Shown in pieces: positions 1 to 5,099 of a stretch of DNA of 5,099 nt. The DNA is from Ahrensia sp. (GTDB lineage Bacteria > Pseudomonadota > Alphaproteobacteria > Rhizobiales > Rhizobiaceae). The notes beneath the pieces were generated by a model, which had not been told where the DNA came from, searched no databases, and saw only the letters and a list, made by a program, of their open reading frames with translations. The stretch spans positions 1 through 5,099 of the forward strand of contig QILU01000031.1 of the NCBI GenBank assembly GCA_003233475.1, written 5' to 3'. Within the stretch, counting starts at the first letter, position 1, and every line of letters starts with the position of its first letter. Made by a program: the position numbers and the translations under genes.

Positions 1-445
1 CGGAGAGTTCATGGGGGTAGCGTGACAGGGGATACTGGCTGGAGGGCAGCCCCACACGATCCAGCAATTTTATGGTTCGCTCACGGGCTTCTTCGCGGGG
101 CACCCCTTCGTGCAAAATTATGCCTTCGCTGATTTGCGCGCCAATGGTGTGAACCGGATTTAGGGCCGTCATGGGTTCTTGAAATATCATTGCCATGTCG
201 TCGCCGCGCAAATTCTGCATTAATTCCTCGTCGGCGCCCAATAATTCGTGGCCGTTGAACTTAATGGAACCCGAAGTCGTCGCTCCCTGGGGAAGCAATT
301 GCATGGCGGAAAGGGCGGTCATGGATTTTCCCGAACCGCTCTCTCCGACGATGCCAAGAATTTGGCCCGGCGACACCGATAGGCTGATGTTGTGGAGAAT
401 GGGGGCGTTGCCAATGCTCAGATTTAAGTTTTTAATCTCGAACAT
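1..445 (-). CDS. Peptide/nickel-type ABC transporter ATP-binding protein, DppD/OppD-like (3' part missing)
   Basis: This is the ATPase subunit of the importer encoded upstream; it would hydrolyse ATP on the cytoplasmic face to drive the two permeases. The visible 148 residues begin MFEIKNLNLS. They contain the Walker A motif GESGSGKS (residues 34-41), the Q-loop in MIFQEPMTALNP (Q89), and end at PHELS, the first residues of the LSGG signature. The signature glycines, Walker B and H-loop lie beyond the left edge. The FQEPM-ALNP Q-loop is characteristic of the oligopeptide/dipeptide ATPase family. The ATG at 445 shares its A with the TGA of the preceding permease (TGATG); no strong ribosome site precedes it, so translational coupling is likely. 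What remains unseen could be a single-domain DppD-like protein (usually about 330 residues) or a two-domain DppD-DppF fusion (usually over 500); the window cannot decide. The substrate cannot be read from this subunit. Confidence 0.94.
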   Translation of the reverse strand, partial: MFEIKNLNLSIGNAPILHNISLSVSPGQILGIVGESGSGKSMTALSAMQLLPQGATTSGSIKFNGHELLGADEELMQNLRGDDMAMIFQEPMTALNPVHTIGAQISEGIILHEGVPREEARERTIKLLDRVGLPSSQYPLSRYPHELS

Positions 446-1278
446 CAGTCGCGCTTTCTCGCTAAACGCGGGTCCAGCACATCACGCAACCCATCGCCGA
501 GAAGATTGAGGCCAAGCACGGTTACTACAATTGCGAGGCCGGGAACGATGGCCAGATGGGGGGCAATTGCCATCATGGTTTGGGCCTCGTTGAGCATTTT
601 TCCCCAGCTCGGAAACGGTGCCTGGGTGCCAAGCCCCACATAGGCGAGACCTGCTTCCTGAATAATGCCAAGGGCGAAAGCAATGGTGGCCTGCACCACC
701 AAGAGGTTGCTCATGTGTTCGATTGTAATGCGGGTGGATGATTTTCCGGCAGCACGCGCGGCCATGATGAAGTCCCGTGGCCATAGCGAAAGTGCAGAAC
801 CGCGTGCCAGGCGGGCGAACACAGGAATGTTGAATATCCCTATGGCAATGATGGCGTTCACTGCGCCGGGGCCAAATACAGCGGTGATCATAACGGCTGA
901 TAGCAGGGCAGGGAAAGCGAAAATTACATCATTGCCGCGCATCAGCAACTCGTCCATAAAGCCGCCTCTTGCTGCTGCCCAACAGCCGAGCGGGACACCG
1001 ATGCCCACGCCGATAATCACCGCAACAAGAGCAACGGCAATAGAATTCCTTGCCCCCACCATGACGCGGGAGAACAAGTCTCGACCCAGATTATCTGTGC
1101 CAAGCCAGTAGTTGAGGGATGGGGATTGCAGGCCAACCTCGGCAATTTTTTGGTCGTCAATCCCATGGGGCGTCCACACAAATGAAACAAGCGCCATGAG
1201 GATTATGGCCAGCGTGACAATGGAACCGATGGCGAAACTACGATTGCGCAGGGCGCGTTTGAGGAAGGGGAAAATCAT
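445..1278 (-). CDS. Dipeptide/oligopeptide-type ABC transporter permease, DppC-like
   Basis: This is the second inner-membrane permease of the importer, 277 residues, a normal length for the DppC/OppC/NikC family. The N-terminus has a short basic cytoplasmic stretch, then a hydrophobic segment (about 16-36). A periplasmic segment carries the family hallmark LGTDNLGRD (59-67). Further hydrophobic segments lie at about 79-103, 120-160, 194-215 and 238-260. The cytoplasmic EAA-type loop that docks on the ATPase is at about 169-190 (MAARAAGKS, with the conserved glycine at 178). The C-terminal GLNLLGDGLRDVLDPR (256-271) is typical of DppC. Its ATG overlaps the upstream permease stop by four bases (ATGA), and GGGGA lies about six bases before it as a Shine-Dalgarno-like site. 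Its stop overlaps the ATPase start. Family membership is clear; peptide, nickel, opine or other ligands all remain possible. Confidence 0.96.
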   Translation of the reverse strand: MIFPFLKRALRNRSFAIGSIVTLAIILMALVSFVWTPHGIDDQKIAEVGLQSPSLNYWLGTDNLGRDLFSRVMVGARNSIAVALVAVIIGVGIGVPLGCWAAARGGFMDELLMRGNDVIFAFPALLSAVMITAVFGPGAVNAIIAIGIFNIPVFARLARGSALSLWPRDFIMAARAAGKSSTRITIEHMSNLLVVQATIAFALGIIQEAGLAYVGLGTQAPFPSWGKMLNEAQTMMAIAPHLAIVPGLAIVVTVLGLNLLGDGLRDVLDPRLARKRD

Positions 1279-2228
1279 AATTTTCCCCGGTGGCGCAATC
1301 GCGGGTCAACCCAGAGATAGGACAGATCCACCAGCAGATTGATGAAAATAATTGTTGCAACCAACATCATCACGACGCTTTCCACCACGATCAGGTCACG
1401 CAGGGAGATGGCCTGAAATACCAGGCGACCAAGGCCGGGCAGGTAGAATACATTTTCGATGATAATTGTTCCCGCCAGCAGATAGGCAAATTGCAGGCCA
1501 AGGATTGTCAGTACCGGAATGAGGGCGTTGCGAAGCGCATGTTTCCACAAGGTAGCGCGGGGGCTCAATCCTTTGGCGCGGGCGGTGCGGATATAATCTT
1601 CCCCCAGGGTTTCCAAGAGGGCCGAGCGGGTTACCCGGGACAGGATGGCTGCTTGCGGCAGGGCAAGAGATATGGCCGGCAACATCAACGCTTTTAAGGC
1701 GGGCCAAACCCCATCGGCCCATCCGGGAAACCCACCGGCGGGAACCAATTGCAACCAGATGGCAAACACATAAACCAGCAACAGGGCGAACCAGAAATTG
1801 GGTATGGCGATGCCGAACTGGGTCAATGCCATAATGCCGGTATCAGCCATGCTGCCCCGTTTTGCCGCCGCATAAATGCCAACGGGCAGGGCGATGAGGG
1901 TGGACAGCGCCAGCGCCAGCAGGGCCAGCGGAAGGCTGACCGTAATGCGCTCGGCAATCAACTCGCTCACCGGCACGGAATAAGTGTAACTCTTGCCAAA
2001 ATCCCCCACCAGCATGCCGCTGATCCAACTGAAATAGCGCTCCATCACCGGCTTGTTCAACCCAAGGGATTCACGCAATGCAGCAACCGCTTCATCGGTG
2101 GCGTTAATGCCCAGCATGACCTGAGCCGGGTCGCCCGGCACAATTTCGAGGGCGAAGAATATGAACAGGGAAGCGAGAATGAGTGTCCCGATCGCCCAGG
2201 CTGCTTTTTTGGCGAAATAGGCGCTCAT
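1275..2228 (-). CDS. Dipeptide/oligopeptide-type ABC transporter permease, DppB-like
   Basis: This is the first permease of the importer, 317 residues, matching the usual DppB/OppB length. An N-terminal membrane segment (about 9-29) is followed by the family motif IVPGDPAQVMLG (29-40) and a periplasmic stretch with LRESLGLNKP. Further hydrophobic segments lie at about 98-120, 133-160, 176-196, 237-257 and 281-302. The EAA-type ATPase-docking loop is at about 211-235 (DYIRTARAKGLSP, conserved glycine at 220). NVFYLPGLGRL (259-269) and the C-terminal YLWVDPRLR (304-312) are also DppB hallmarks. The gene begins 44 bases after the binding-protein stop, on the same strand. The sequence just before the ATG (CAAAATCTCC) has no convincing Shine-Dalgarno site, so the start rests on good N-terminal alignment with the family rather than on a ribosome site. 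The gene end overlaps the next permease. Confidence 0.96.
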   Translation of the reverse strand: MSAYFAKKAAWAIGTLILASLFIFFALEIVPGDPAQVMLGINATDEAVAALRESLGLNKPVMERYFSWISGMLVGDFGKSYTYSVPVSELIAERITVSLPLALLALALSTLIALPVGIYAAAKRGSMADTGIMALTQFGIAIPNFWFALLLVYVFAIWLQLVPAGGFPGWADGVWPALKALMLPAISLALPQAAILSRVTRSALLETLGEDYIRTARAKGLSPRATLWKHALRNALIPVLTILGLQFAYLLAGTIIIENVFYLPGLGRLVFQAISLRDLIVVESVVMMLVATIIFINLLVDLSYLWVDPRLRHRGKL

Positions 2229-2272
2229 GGAGATTTTGAACCCGTTTGAGAAGTGAAATTAATTACGAGTGA

Positions 2273-3769
2273 TTATTTGCTCCAGCTCACGCCGGTCAGG
2301 TCATTCGCCTGAACCGGGGAGTTTTCCCATAATCCAGTGAGTTTGGCATTCCATACTCCGGCCTTTGCGAGTTGGAACAGAAAGCCGTTTACGGCGTCGC
2401 CAGATACAATGTTTTGGGCCTCGGTCATCAATTTGTAGCGGGCTTTTTCGCCTGATGTGACGTTCAGTTTTTTCATAACGGCCTTGAATTTGTCGCTCTT
2501 GTAATTGAAGTAATAGCCGTCGCGGCCATAGATGCCGATGTCCATTGGTTCGGTGTGGGATACTATTGTTAAATCATAGTCTTTCCCCTTGAACACTTCC
2601 GGCACCCAGACCCCCCATTCCACTGGAATAATTTCCAGCTCGATGCCAATCTTGCGCAATTGGGCAGCGATAATTTCTCCGCCACGGCGGGCATAGGACG
2701 GGGGTGGGAGTTTCAATGTGGCCTTGAATCCGTTGGGAAAACCGGCTTCCGCTAACAGCTTTTTTGCAGCATCCAGATCCAGCGGATACTTGTTGACCAG
2801 ATCAACATAAGCTGGATGGTGGGGGGCGAAGTGAGTGCCGATGGGGGTGCCCAGACCAAACATGGCCCCATCAATTATCGCCTGCCGGTCAATTGCATGG
2901 GCAATGGCGCGGCGCACCCGTACATCATCGAACGGCGGTTTGGCGTTGTTGGTGGAAAGGATGGTTTCCCCTTCGGTGGAGCCGATGACCACTTTGAAAC
3001 GCGGGTCGGCGCGAAGTTGCGGAATGGTTTCCGGGGCGGGGAAGTTGGCGAACGCGTCCACATCTCCAGCCAGCATGGACGACAACGCCGCTGCGGGGTC
3101 TGAAATAAAGCGGAATGTTGCTTTTTCCAACGCCACAGGCTTGCCCCAATAGCCACCATATTTGATCAGGCTGACGGATGCGCCCTTGACCCAGTTGCCG
3201 AATTTGAACGGGCCGGTGCCGATGGGGTTGGATTTATTATTTTCTGCGGATTCCGGCGCGACAATTACCGCATCCCCCCACCCCATGTTGAACAGGAAGT
3301 TTCCGGCCGGGTCTTTCAGTTGAACCACAACCGTGTTCGGGTCGGTGACAGAAACACTGGTGATTCCGGCGAACAGGGCTTTTTGCGCGTTGGTGGATTT
3401 TTCCCCACGCGCCCGGTCGAGGGAGAATTTCACATCATTGGCGTCAAACGTGGTGCCGTCATGGAAGCGTACCCCCTTGCGCAAATTGAAGGTATAACTT
3501 TTGCCGTCGGCTGAAATGTTCCAGCTTTCAGCCAGGCCCGGCATAACCTGGCCTTTGGAGCCGATGCGGGTCAGACCTTCAAACAAATTTGAGTATACAA
3601 CCTCGTCAATCGCCGCAGGGGCTCCGGCGGTGGGATCAAGATGGGGTGGTTCAAGCACCATGCCCATGATGAGATTTTTCTTGGCAGCTATGGCCTGGCC
3701 GGCAATCAGGCCGGGCATAATTGTTGTCGTGAACAATGCTGCCAGAGCAAGTTTTTTTATCGTGCGCAT
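2273..3769 (-). CDS. Periplasmic ABC transporter substrate-binding protein, family 5 (DppA/OppA/NikA-like)
   Basis: This is the exported ligand receptor of the importer, 498 residues from the chosen start, typical for SBP_bac_5 proteins. A Sec signal peptide is evident: MRTIKK, a hydrophobic core (7-24), and a likely cut near AIA-AKK (about residue 28). There is no lipobox cysteine, so it should be a free periplasmic protein. Family signatures are GLAESWNISADGKSYTF followed by LRKGVRFHDG (together 78-105), NPIGTGPFKF (181-190), and VRRAIAHAIDR (285-295) in the hinge region. The in-frame ATG at 3790 would add MTNGRSL ahead of the signal peptide and has no ribosome site. The ATG at 3769 is preceded by GGGAGAA at good spacing, so 3769 is preferred. 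It heads the transporter operon, 44 bases before the DppB-like gene and 71 bases after the DUF922 gene. The ligand is probably a small peptide, but this cluster of families also binds nickel, opines, glutathione and other solutes. Confidence 0.95.
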   Translation of the reverse strand: MRTIKKLALAALFTTTIMPGLIAGQAIAAKKNLIMGMVLEPPHLDPTAGAPAAIDEVVYSNLFEGLTRIGSKGQVMPGLAESWNISADGKSYTFNLRKGVRFHDGTTFDANDVKFSLDRARGEKSTNAQKALFAGITSVSVTDPNTVVVQLKDPAGNFLFNMGWGDAVIVAPESAENNKSNPIGTGPFKFGNWVKGASVSLIKYGGYWGKPVALEKATFRFISDPAAALSSMLAGDVDAFANFPAPETIPQLRADPRFKVVIGSTEGETILSTNNAKPPFDDVRVRRAIAHAIDRQAIIDGAMFGLGTPIGTHFAPHHPAYVDLVNKYPLDLDAAKKLLAEAGFPNGFKATLKLPPPSYARRGGEIIAAQLRKIGIELEIIPVEWGVWVPEVFKGKDYDLTIVSHTEPMDIGIYGRDGYYFNYKSDKFKAVMKKLNVTSGEKARYKLMTEAQNIVSGDAVNGFLFQLAKAGVWNAKLTGLWENSPVQANDLTGVSWSK

Positions 3770-3840
3770 GAGGCTTCTCCCATTTGTCATGGGGGATAGT
3801 TAAGCAGGGTTTTAGCGATGAGTCAGCAGTTTTTTGCGGC
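3770..3840 (-). other. 71-base gap between the DUF922 gene and the transporter operon
   Basis: No rho-independent terminator (GC stem plus T-run in the minus-strand direction) follows the DUF922 stop at 3841, and no strong sigma-70 promoter precedes the binding-protein gene. The best pair is CTGACT with TTAACT at 17 bases, a poor match. Read-through from the DUF922 gene into the transporter operon is therefore possible, but a degenerate alphaproteobacterial promoter could also hide here. Confidence 0.45.
3779..3793 (-). promoter_or_regulatory. Small hairpin overlapping the ribosome site of the binding-protein gene
   Basis: On the minus strand CCCAT, a five-base loop GACAA, then ATGGG form a five-pair stem. 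The ATGGG arm runs into the GGGAG ribosome site used for the ATG at 3769, so folding would hide part of that site. It could modestly reduce initiation on the first transporter gene. The stem is short and its significance is uncertain. Confidence 0.2.
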
Positions 3841-4467
3841 TTATTTGGAAATCAGCAGCGCTTTTTGCAGGCGGCGAATGCGCGAGTTGGCCCGACCTTC
3901 ACTCCTGTCGAACCTGCGATCACGCCGGACGAAGCTTCTTTCAAGGCGTTTAATAGAACGCAGTGCACTGCGACCAAAGTTTTTGCACCCTCGGGAAATT
4001 CGCCCCGTAGCCTTGTGAATTCTAGCATGCAGGTCTTTTGCATACTTGCGGCTGTTACGCCCGTGCGTTGCTTCGTGACGTTGAACTGATTTATAAAATT
4101 TGGCCCAGTTTCGGCGCACTTTTTTTGAAGCGCGTTTGGAGTTTCGCCAACGTGGATAAAGGTAGGTGATTTTGACAATCAGATCGGCCCTATTCACCAC
4201 GCAGCGGCGGCGCTTAACGCCAGCTTTCAAGTTTCTTAGTTTGAAAACGGTTGTGGTTGTGGCAATTGCATGGCCATCTTGGCGGAGTTTTGGTCCTCGA
4301 CGGACAATCGATTTGAACAATTGTTTTCCGGTTCTGCCGCTCACCGAATAATATTTCGTCCGCTCGCTGATCTTCACCTTAGCAAATGCTGCGATGGTTT
4401 GTGGCAGCGAAATTGAAAGCGCCATGAAGACCATCGTAAGTCCAATCAACCGCAAAACATGTTTCAT
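3841..4467 (-). CDS. Exported, highly basic DUF922-type protein with HEATH motif (putative Zn-dependent peptidase)
   Basis: A 208-residue protein with a Sec signal peptide: MKHVLR, a hydrophobic core to about 26, and a likely cut after AFA at 29. The mature part resembles DUF922 (COG5661, predicted secreted Zn-dependent proteases). YYSVSGRTGKQLFKSI (39-54) is followed by RRGPK (56-60), a middle region with Y104 and PRW (105-107), and then RHEATHGRN (130-138), an HExxH zinc motif. Two cysteines (89 and 161) flank that motif at positions where the family often has a pair, so a disulphide is plausible. By my count 58 of 208 residues are Lys or Arg against 9 Asp or Glu, an extreme positive charge for this family. 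The usual C-terminal histidine-containing segment is not recognisable; FDRSEGRAN (186-194) sits near where it would be. The start is supported by AGGGGA five bases before the ATG. The gene is lower in GC than the transporter and lies upstream of it on the same strand. Catalytic activity is not proven by the sequence; a nucleic-acid- or surface-binding role is an alternative. Confidence 0.78.
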   Translation of the reverse strand: MKHVLRLIGLTMVFMALSISLPQTIAAFAKVKISERTKYYSVSGRTGKQLFKSIVRRGPKLRQDGHAIATTTTVFKLRNLKAGVKRRRCVVNRADLIVKITYLYPRWRNSKRASKKVRRNWAKFYKSVQRHEATHGRNSRKYAKDLHARIHKATGRISRGCKNFGRSALRSIKRLERSFVRRDRRFDRSEGRANSRIRRLQKALLISK

Positions 4468-4542
4468 AGAATTCCCCTGAGCCCGGTAAGGCCATTTTGA
4501 ACTTATCCAAGGCAGTCAACTTTTATCACCGCGGGTGTTTCG

Positions 4543-4602
4543 TCAAGACAGGATTGGAATAACATTGTCGTGTGAATCAACAGATTGCAACTTAACCATC
4601 AT
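4543..4602 (-). CDS. Possible short leader ORF ahead of the DUF922 gene (speculative)
   Basis: From the ATG at 4602 the minus strand reads MMVKLQSVDSHDNVIPILS and then TGA, 19 residues. GGGGGAGG ends ten bases before it. An in-frame ATG at 4611 would give 22 residues but sits only one base from the purine tract, and the ATG at 4599 would give 18. The peptide is not hydrophobic and resembles nothing I know. It ends 75 bases before the DUF922 start, so a leader-peptide role is conceivable. The only support is the ribosome-like site, so chance is the more likely explanation. Confidence 0.15.
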   Translation of the reverse strand: MMVKLQSVDSHDNVIPILS

Positions 4603-4612
4603 CTTTGTCATT

Positions 4613-4633
4613 CCTCCCCCAAAAACCTCCCCC
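4613..4633. repeat. Direct repeat CCTCCCCC x2 separated by AAAAA
   Basis: Two identical eight-base units lie at 4613-4620 and 4626-4633 with five A residues between them, a 13-base period. On the minus strand they read GGGGGAGG, an exact Shine-Dalgarno-like purine tract, the second copy placed just before several ATG codons. They could be a slippage duplication, a ribosome-binding element of a short leader ORF, or a protein site. Confidence 0.5.
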
Positions 4634-4655
4634 GAGAATAATTTTACCATCACCG

Positions 4656-4683
4656 TTGTAACGCCCGGATAATCCATCATTAT
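4656..4683 (+). promoter_or_regulatory. Weak candidate promoter for the Deg protease gene
   Basis: TTGTAA (4656-4661) and CATTAT (4678-4683) are separated by 16 bases. Each matches four of six positions of the sigma-70 -35 (TTGACA) and -10 (TATAAT) consensus. Transcription would start near 4690, leaving a leader of about 60 bases. No convincing heat-shock sigma-32 motif (CTTGAA with CCCCAT) or EcfG-type motif (GGAAC with CGTT) was found. The match is modest and could be chance in AT-rich DNA. Confidence 0.25.
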
Positions 4684-4705
4684 GCGTTGAAATGGTAACG
4701 ATAAT
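4679..4705. repeat. Inverted repeat upstream of the Deg protease gene (possible operator or hairpin)
   Basis: The left arm is ATTAT-G-CGTT (4679-4688) and the right arm is AACGATAAT (4697-4705). The arms are complementary over nine bases apart from one extra G, with an eight-base spacer GAAATGGT. The element overlaps the -10 part of the candidate promoter and ends 44 bases before the TTG start, so it could be a regulator site or a 5' leader hairpin. A smaller inverted pair CGTT-GT-AACG lies just upstream at 4654-4663. The factor is unknown. Confidence 0.4.
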
Positions 4706-4739
4706 TGCTGGCGTGATTCCAAACCCGCAATTAATCAAC

Positions 4740-4752
4740 GGAGGTCAACTTG
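4740..4752 (+). promoter_or_regulatory. Strong ribosome-binding site with TTG start of the Deg protease gene
   Basis: GGAGGT at 4740-4745 is a near-perfect Shine-Dalgarno sequence, and TTG at 4750 follows after four bases. This fixes the translation start at a rare initiator codon. The next in-frame TTG (4759) is too far from the site, and the reading frame is closed upstream by TAA at 4732. The combination of strong site and weak initiator suggests tuned translation, although that is inference. Confidence 0.85.
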
Positions 4753-5099
4753 TCCCGCTTGAATAAATCCAATCAATTGTTTGCGCTTATTGTTGTCTTT
4801 GTCGCTGCATTGGCGCTGCTTCCAACCAACAGTCTTGCCCAGAGTGCAAAAACTGTTCCTTCATCAAAGGAGCAAATTAGGTTTTCCTATGCCCCGCTGG
4901 TGAAAGAAATCGCTCCTGCCGTGGTGAATGTTTATGCGGCGCGGCAGGTGACACGGCGGCGCTCGCCGTTTGAGGGGGATCCGTTTTTTGAGCGGTTTTT
5001 TGGGCGGGGTAATTTTGGTGGGCGCCCAAGACAACGTATCGCTCGCTCCCTTGGTTCCGGAGTAATTATTGGCCGGGATGGAATAATAATTACCAACAA
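4750..5099 (+). CDS. Deg/HtrA-family periplasmic serine protease, N-terminal part (3' end missing)
   Basis: The N-terminal 116 residues of an envelope quality-control protease. It begins (M)SRLNKSNQ at a TTG codon, chosen because GGAGGT sits five bases upstream and an in-frame TAA at 4732-4734 excludes any earlier start. A Sec signal peptide (hydrophobic core about 9-24, cut near SLA-Q at 30) leads to the mature chain. YAPLVKEIAPAVVNVYA (47-63) is the classic first strand of Deg proteases. It is followed by an LA-loop-like stretch rich in Phe, Gly and Arg (69-96, containing PFFERFFG), then SLGSGVIIGRDGIIITN (100-116). In this family the next residues are normally NHV, with the first catalytic residue, histidine, so the window stops at the edge of the active site. 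Asp, Ser and the PDZ domains would follow, in a protein of usually 450-500 residues. The gene is divergent from the DUF922 gene. DegP and DegQ types cannot be told apart here. Confidence 0.92.
   Translation, partial: MSRLNKSNQLFALIVVFVAALALLPTNSLAQSAKTVPSSKEQIRFSYAPLVKEIAPAVVNVYAARQVTRRRSPFEGDPFFERFFGRGNFGGRPRQRIARSLGSGVIIGRDGIIITN

Larger units (their letters stand above)
4468..4749. other. Divergent intergenic region between the DUF922 gene (-) and the Deg protease gene (+)
   Basis: These 282 bases are AT-richer than the flanking transporter genes and must hold promoters for both directions. No tRNA, rRNA, known riboswitch or transposon end was recognised. On the minus strand, TTGACG (4546 to 4541) and TTGACT (4519 to 4514) are good -35 candidates for the DUF922 gene, but neither has a clear -10 element at normal spacing. 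On the plus strand a weak -35/-10 pair, an inverted repeat and repeated GTAAC motifs lie within 100 bases of the Deg start. A direct repeat CCTCCCCC and a possible 18-22-residue minus-strand ORF occupy the middle. These are listed separately. Confidence 0.7.

Noticed and set aside
665..1111. Long plus-strand open frame opposite the DppC-like permease
   Set aside because: It is antisense to a well-conserved permease, has no ribosome site, and its translation has no recognisable domain; it arises from the codon bias of the real gene.
1749..2249. 166-residue plus-strand open frame opposite the DppB-like permease
   Set aside because: Low-complexity Gln/His/Gly-rich translation typical of an antisense shadow of a hydrophobic membrane protein; the minus-strand gene is unambiguous.
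2273..3769. Possible lipoprotein anchoring of the binding protein
   Set aside because: There is no cysteine near the signal-peptide cut; the region reads AIAAKK.
3852..4178. Alternative minus-strand frame of 108 residues inside the DUF922 gene
   Set aside because: It overlaps the DUF922 frame completely, has no ribosome site, and the DUF922 frame carries a signal peptide and family motifs.
4525..4540. CACC-GCG-GGTG small inverted repeat as a terminator or operator
   Set aside because: Only four base pairs, no adjacent T-run, and easily produced by chance.
4556..4582. GGAAT as a possible EcfG-type (GGAAC-N16/17-CGTT) stress promoter on the plus strand
   Set aside because: No CGTT lies at the required distance; the sequence there is ATCAAC.
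1..5099. CRISPR arrays, insertion sequences, tRNA genes, toxin-antitoxin or phage defence genes
   Set aside because: No regularly spaced repeats, transposase motifs, terminal inverted repeats, cloverleaf sequences or relevant protein domains were found in either strand.

Overview
This window looks like chromosomal DNA from an alphaproteobacterium, plausibly of the Rhizobiales type. This is an inference from the dipeptide-type transporter sequences, the DUF922 protein and the Deg-protease N-terminus; no rRNA or other phylogenetic marker is present. The transporter genes are visibly richer in GC than the DUF922 gene and the intergenic region beside it.

Layout: positions 1 to about 4467 are all read from the minus strand. 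In order of transcription they are a small, extremely basic, exported DUF922-type protein with a HEATH (HExxH) motif (4467 to 3841), then a peptide/nickel-type ABC importer operon. The operon consists of a periplasmic family 5 solute-binding protein (3769 to 2273), a DppB-type permease (2228 to 1275), a DppC-type permease (1278 to 445) and an ATP-binding subunit (from 445, running off the left edge just as its LSGG signature begins). The three membrane and ATPase genes are stop/start overlapped (ATGA and TGATG), so they are almost certainly one translationally coupled unit. A 282-base intergenic region (4468-4749) separates this block from a divergent plus-strand gene. That gene starts with TTG at 4750 behind a strong GGAGGT ribosome site and encodes the N-terminus of an exported Deg/HtrA-family serine protease. 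The right edge cuts it immediately before the expected catalytic histidine.

How the genes work together: the binding protein would capture a small peptide or similar ligand in the periplasm. The two permeases form the channel and the ATPase powers uptake. The exported DUF922 protein and the Deg protease are both envelope proteins. A link between a secreted peptidase-like protein and peptide import is possible but rests only on adjacency.

No clearly new system is visible. The parts most worth a second look are the highly basic DUF922 protein with an unclear third metal ligand, and the intergenic region, which holds an inverted repeat, repeated GTAAC motifs, a CCTCCCCC direct repeat and a possible short leader ORF.
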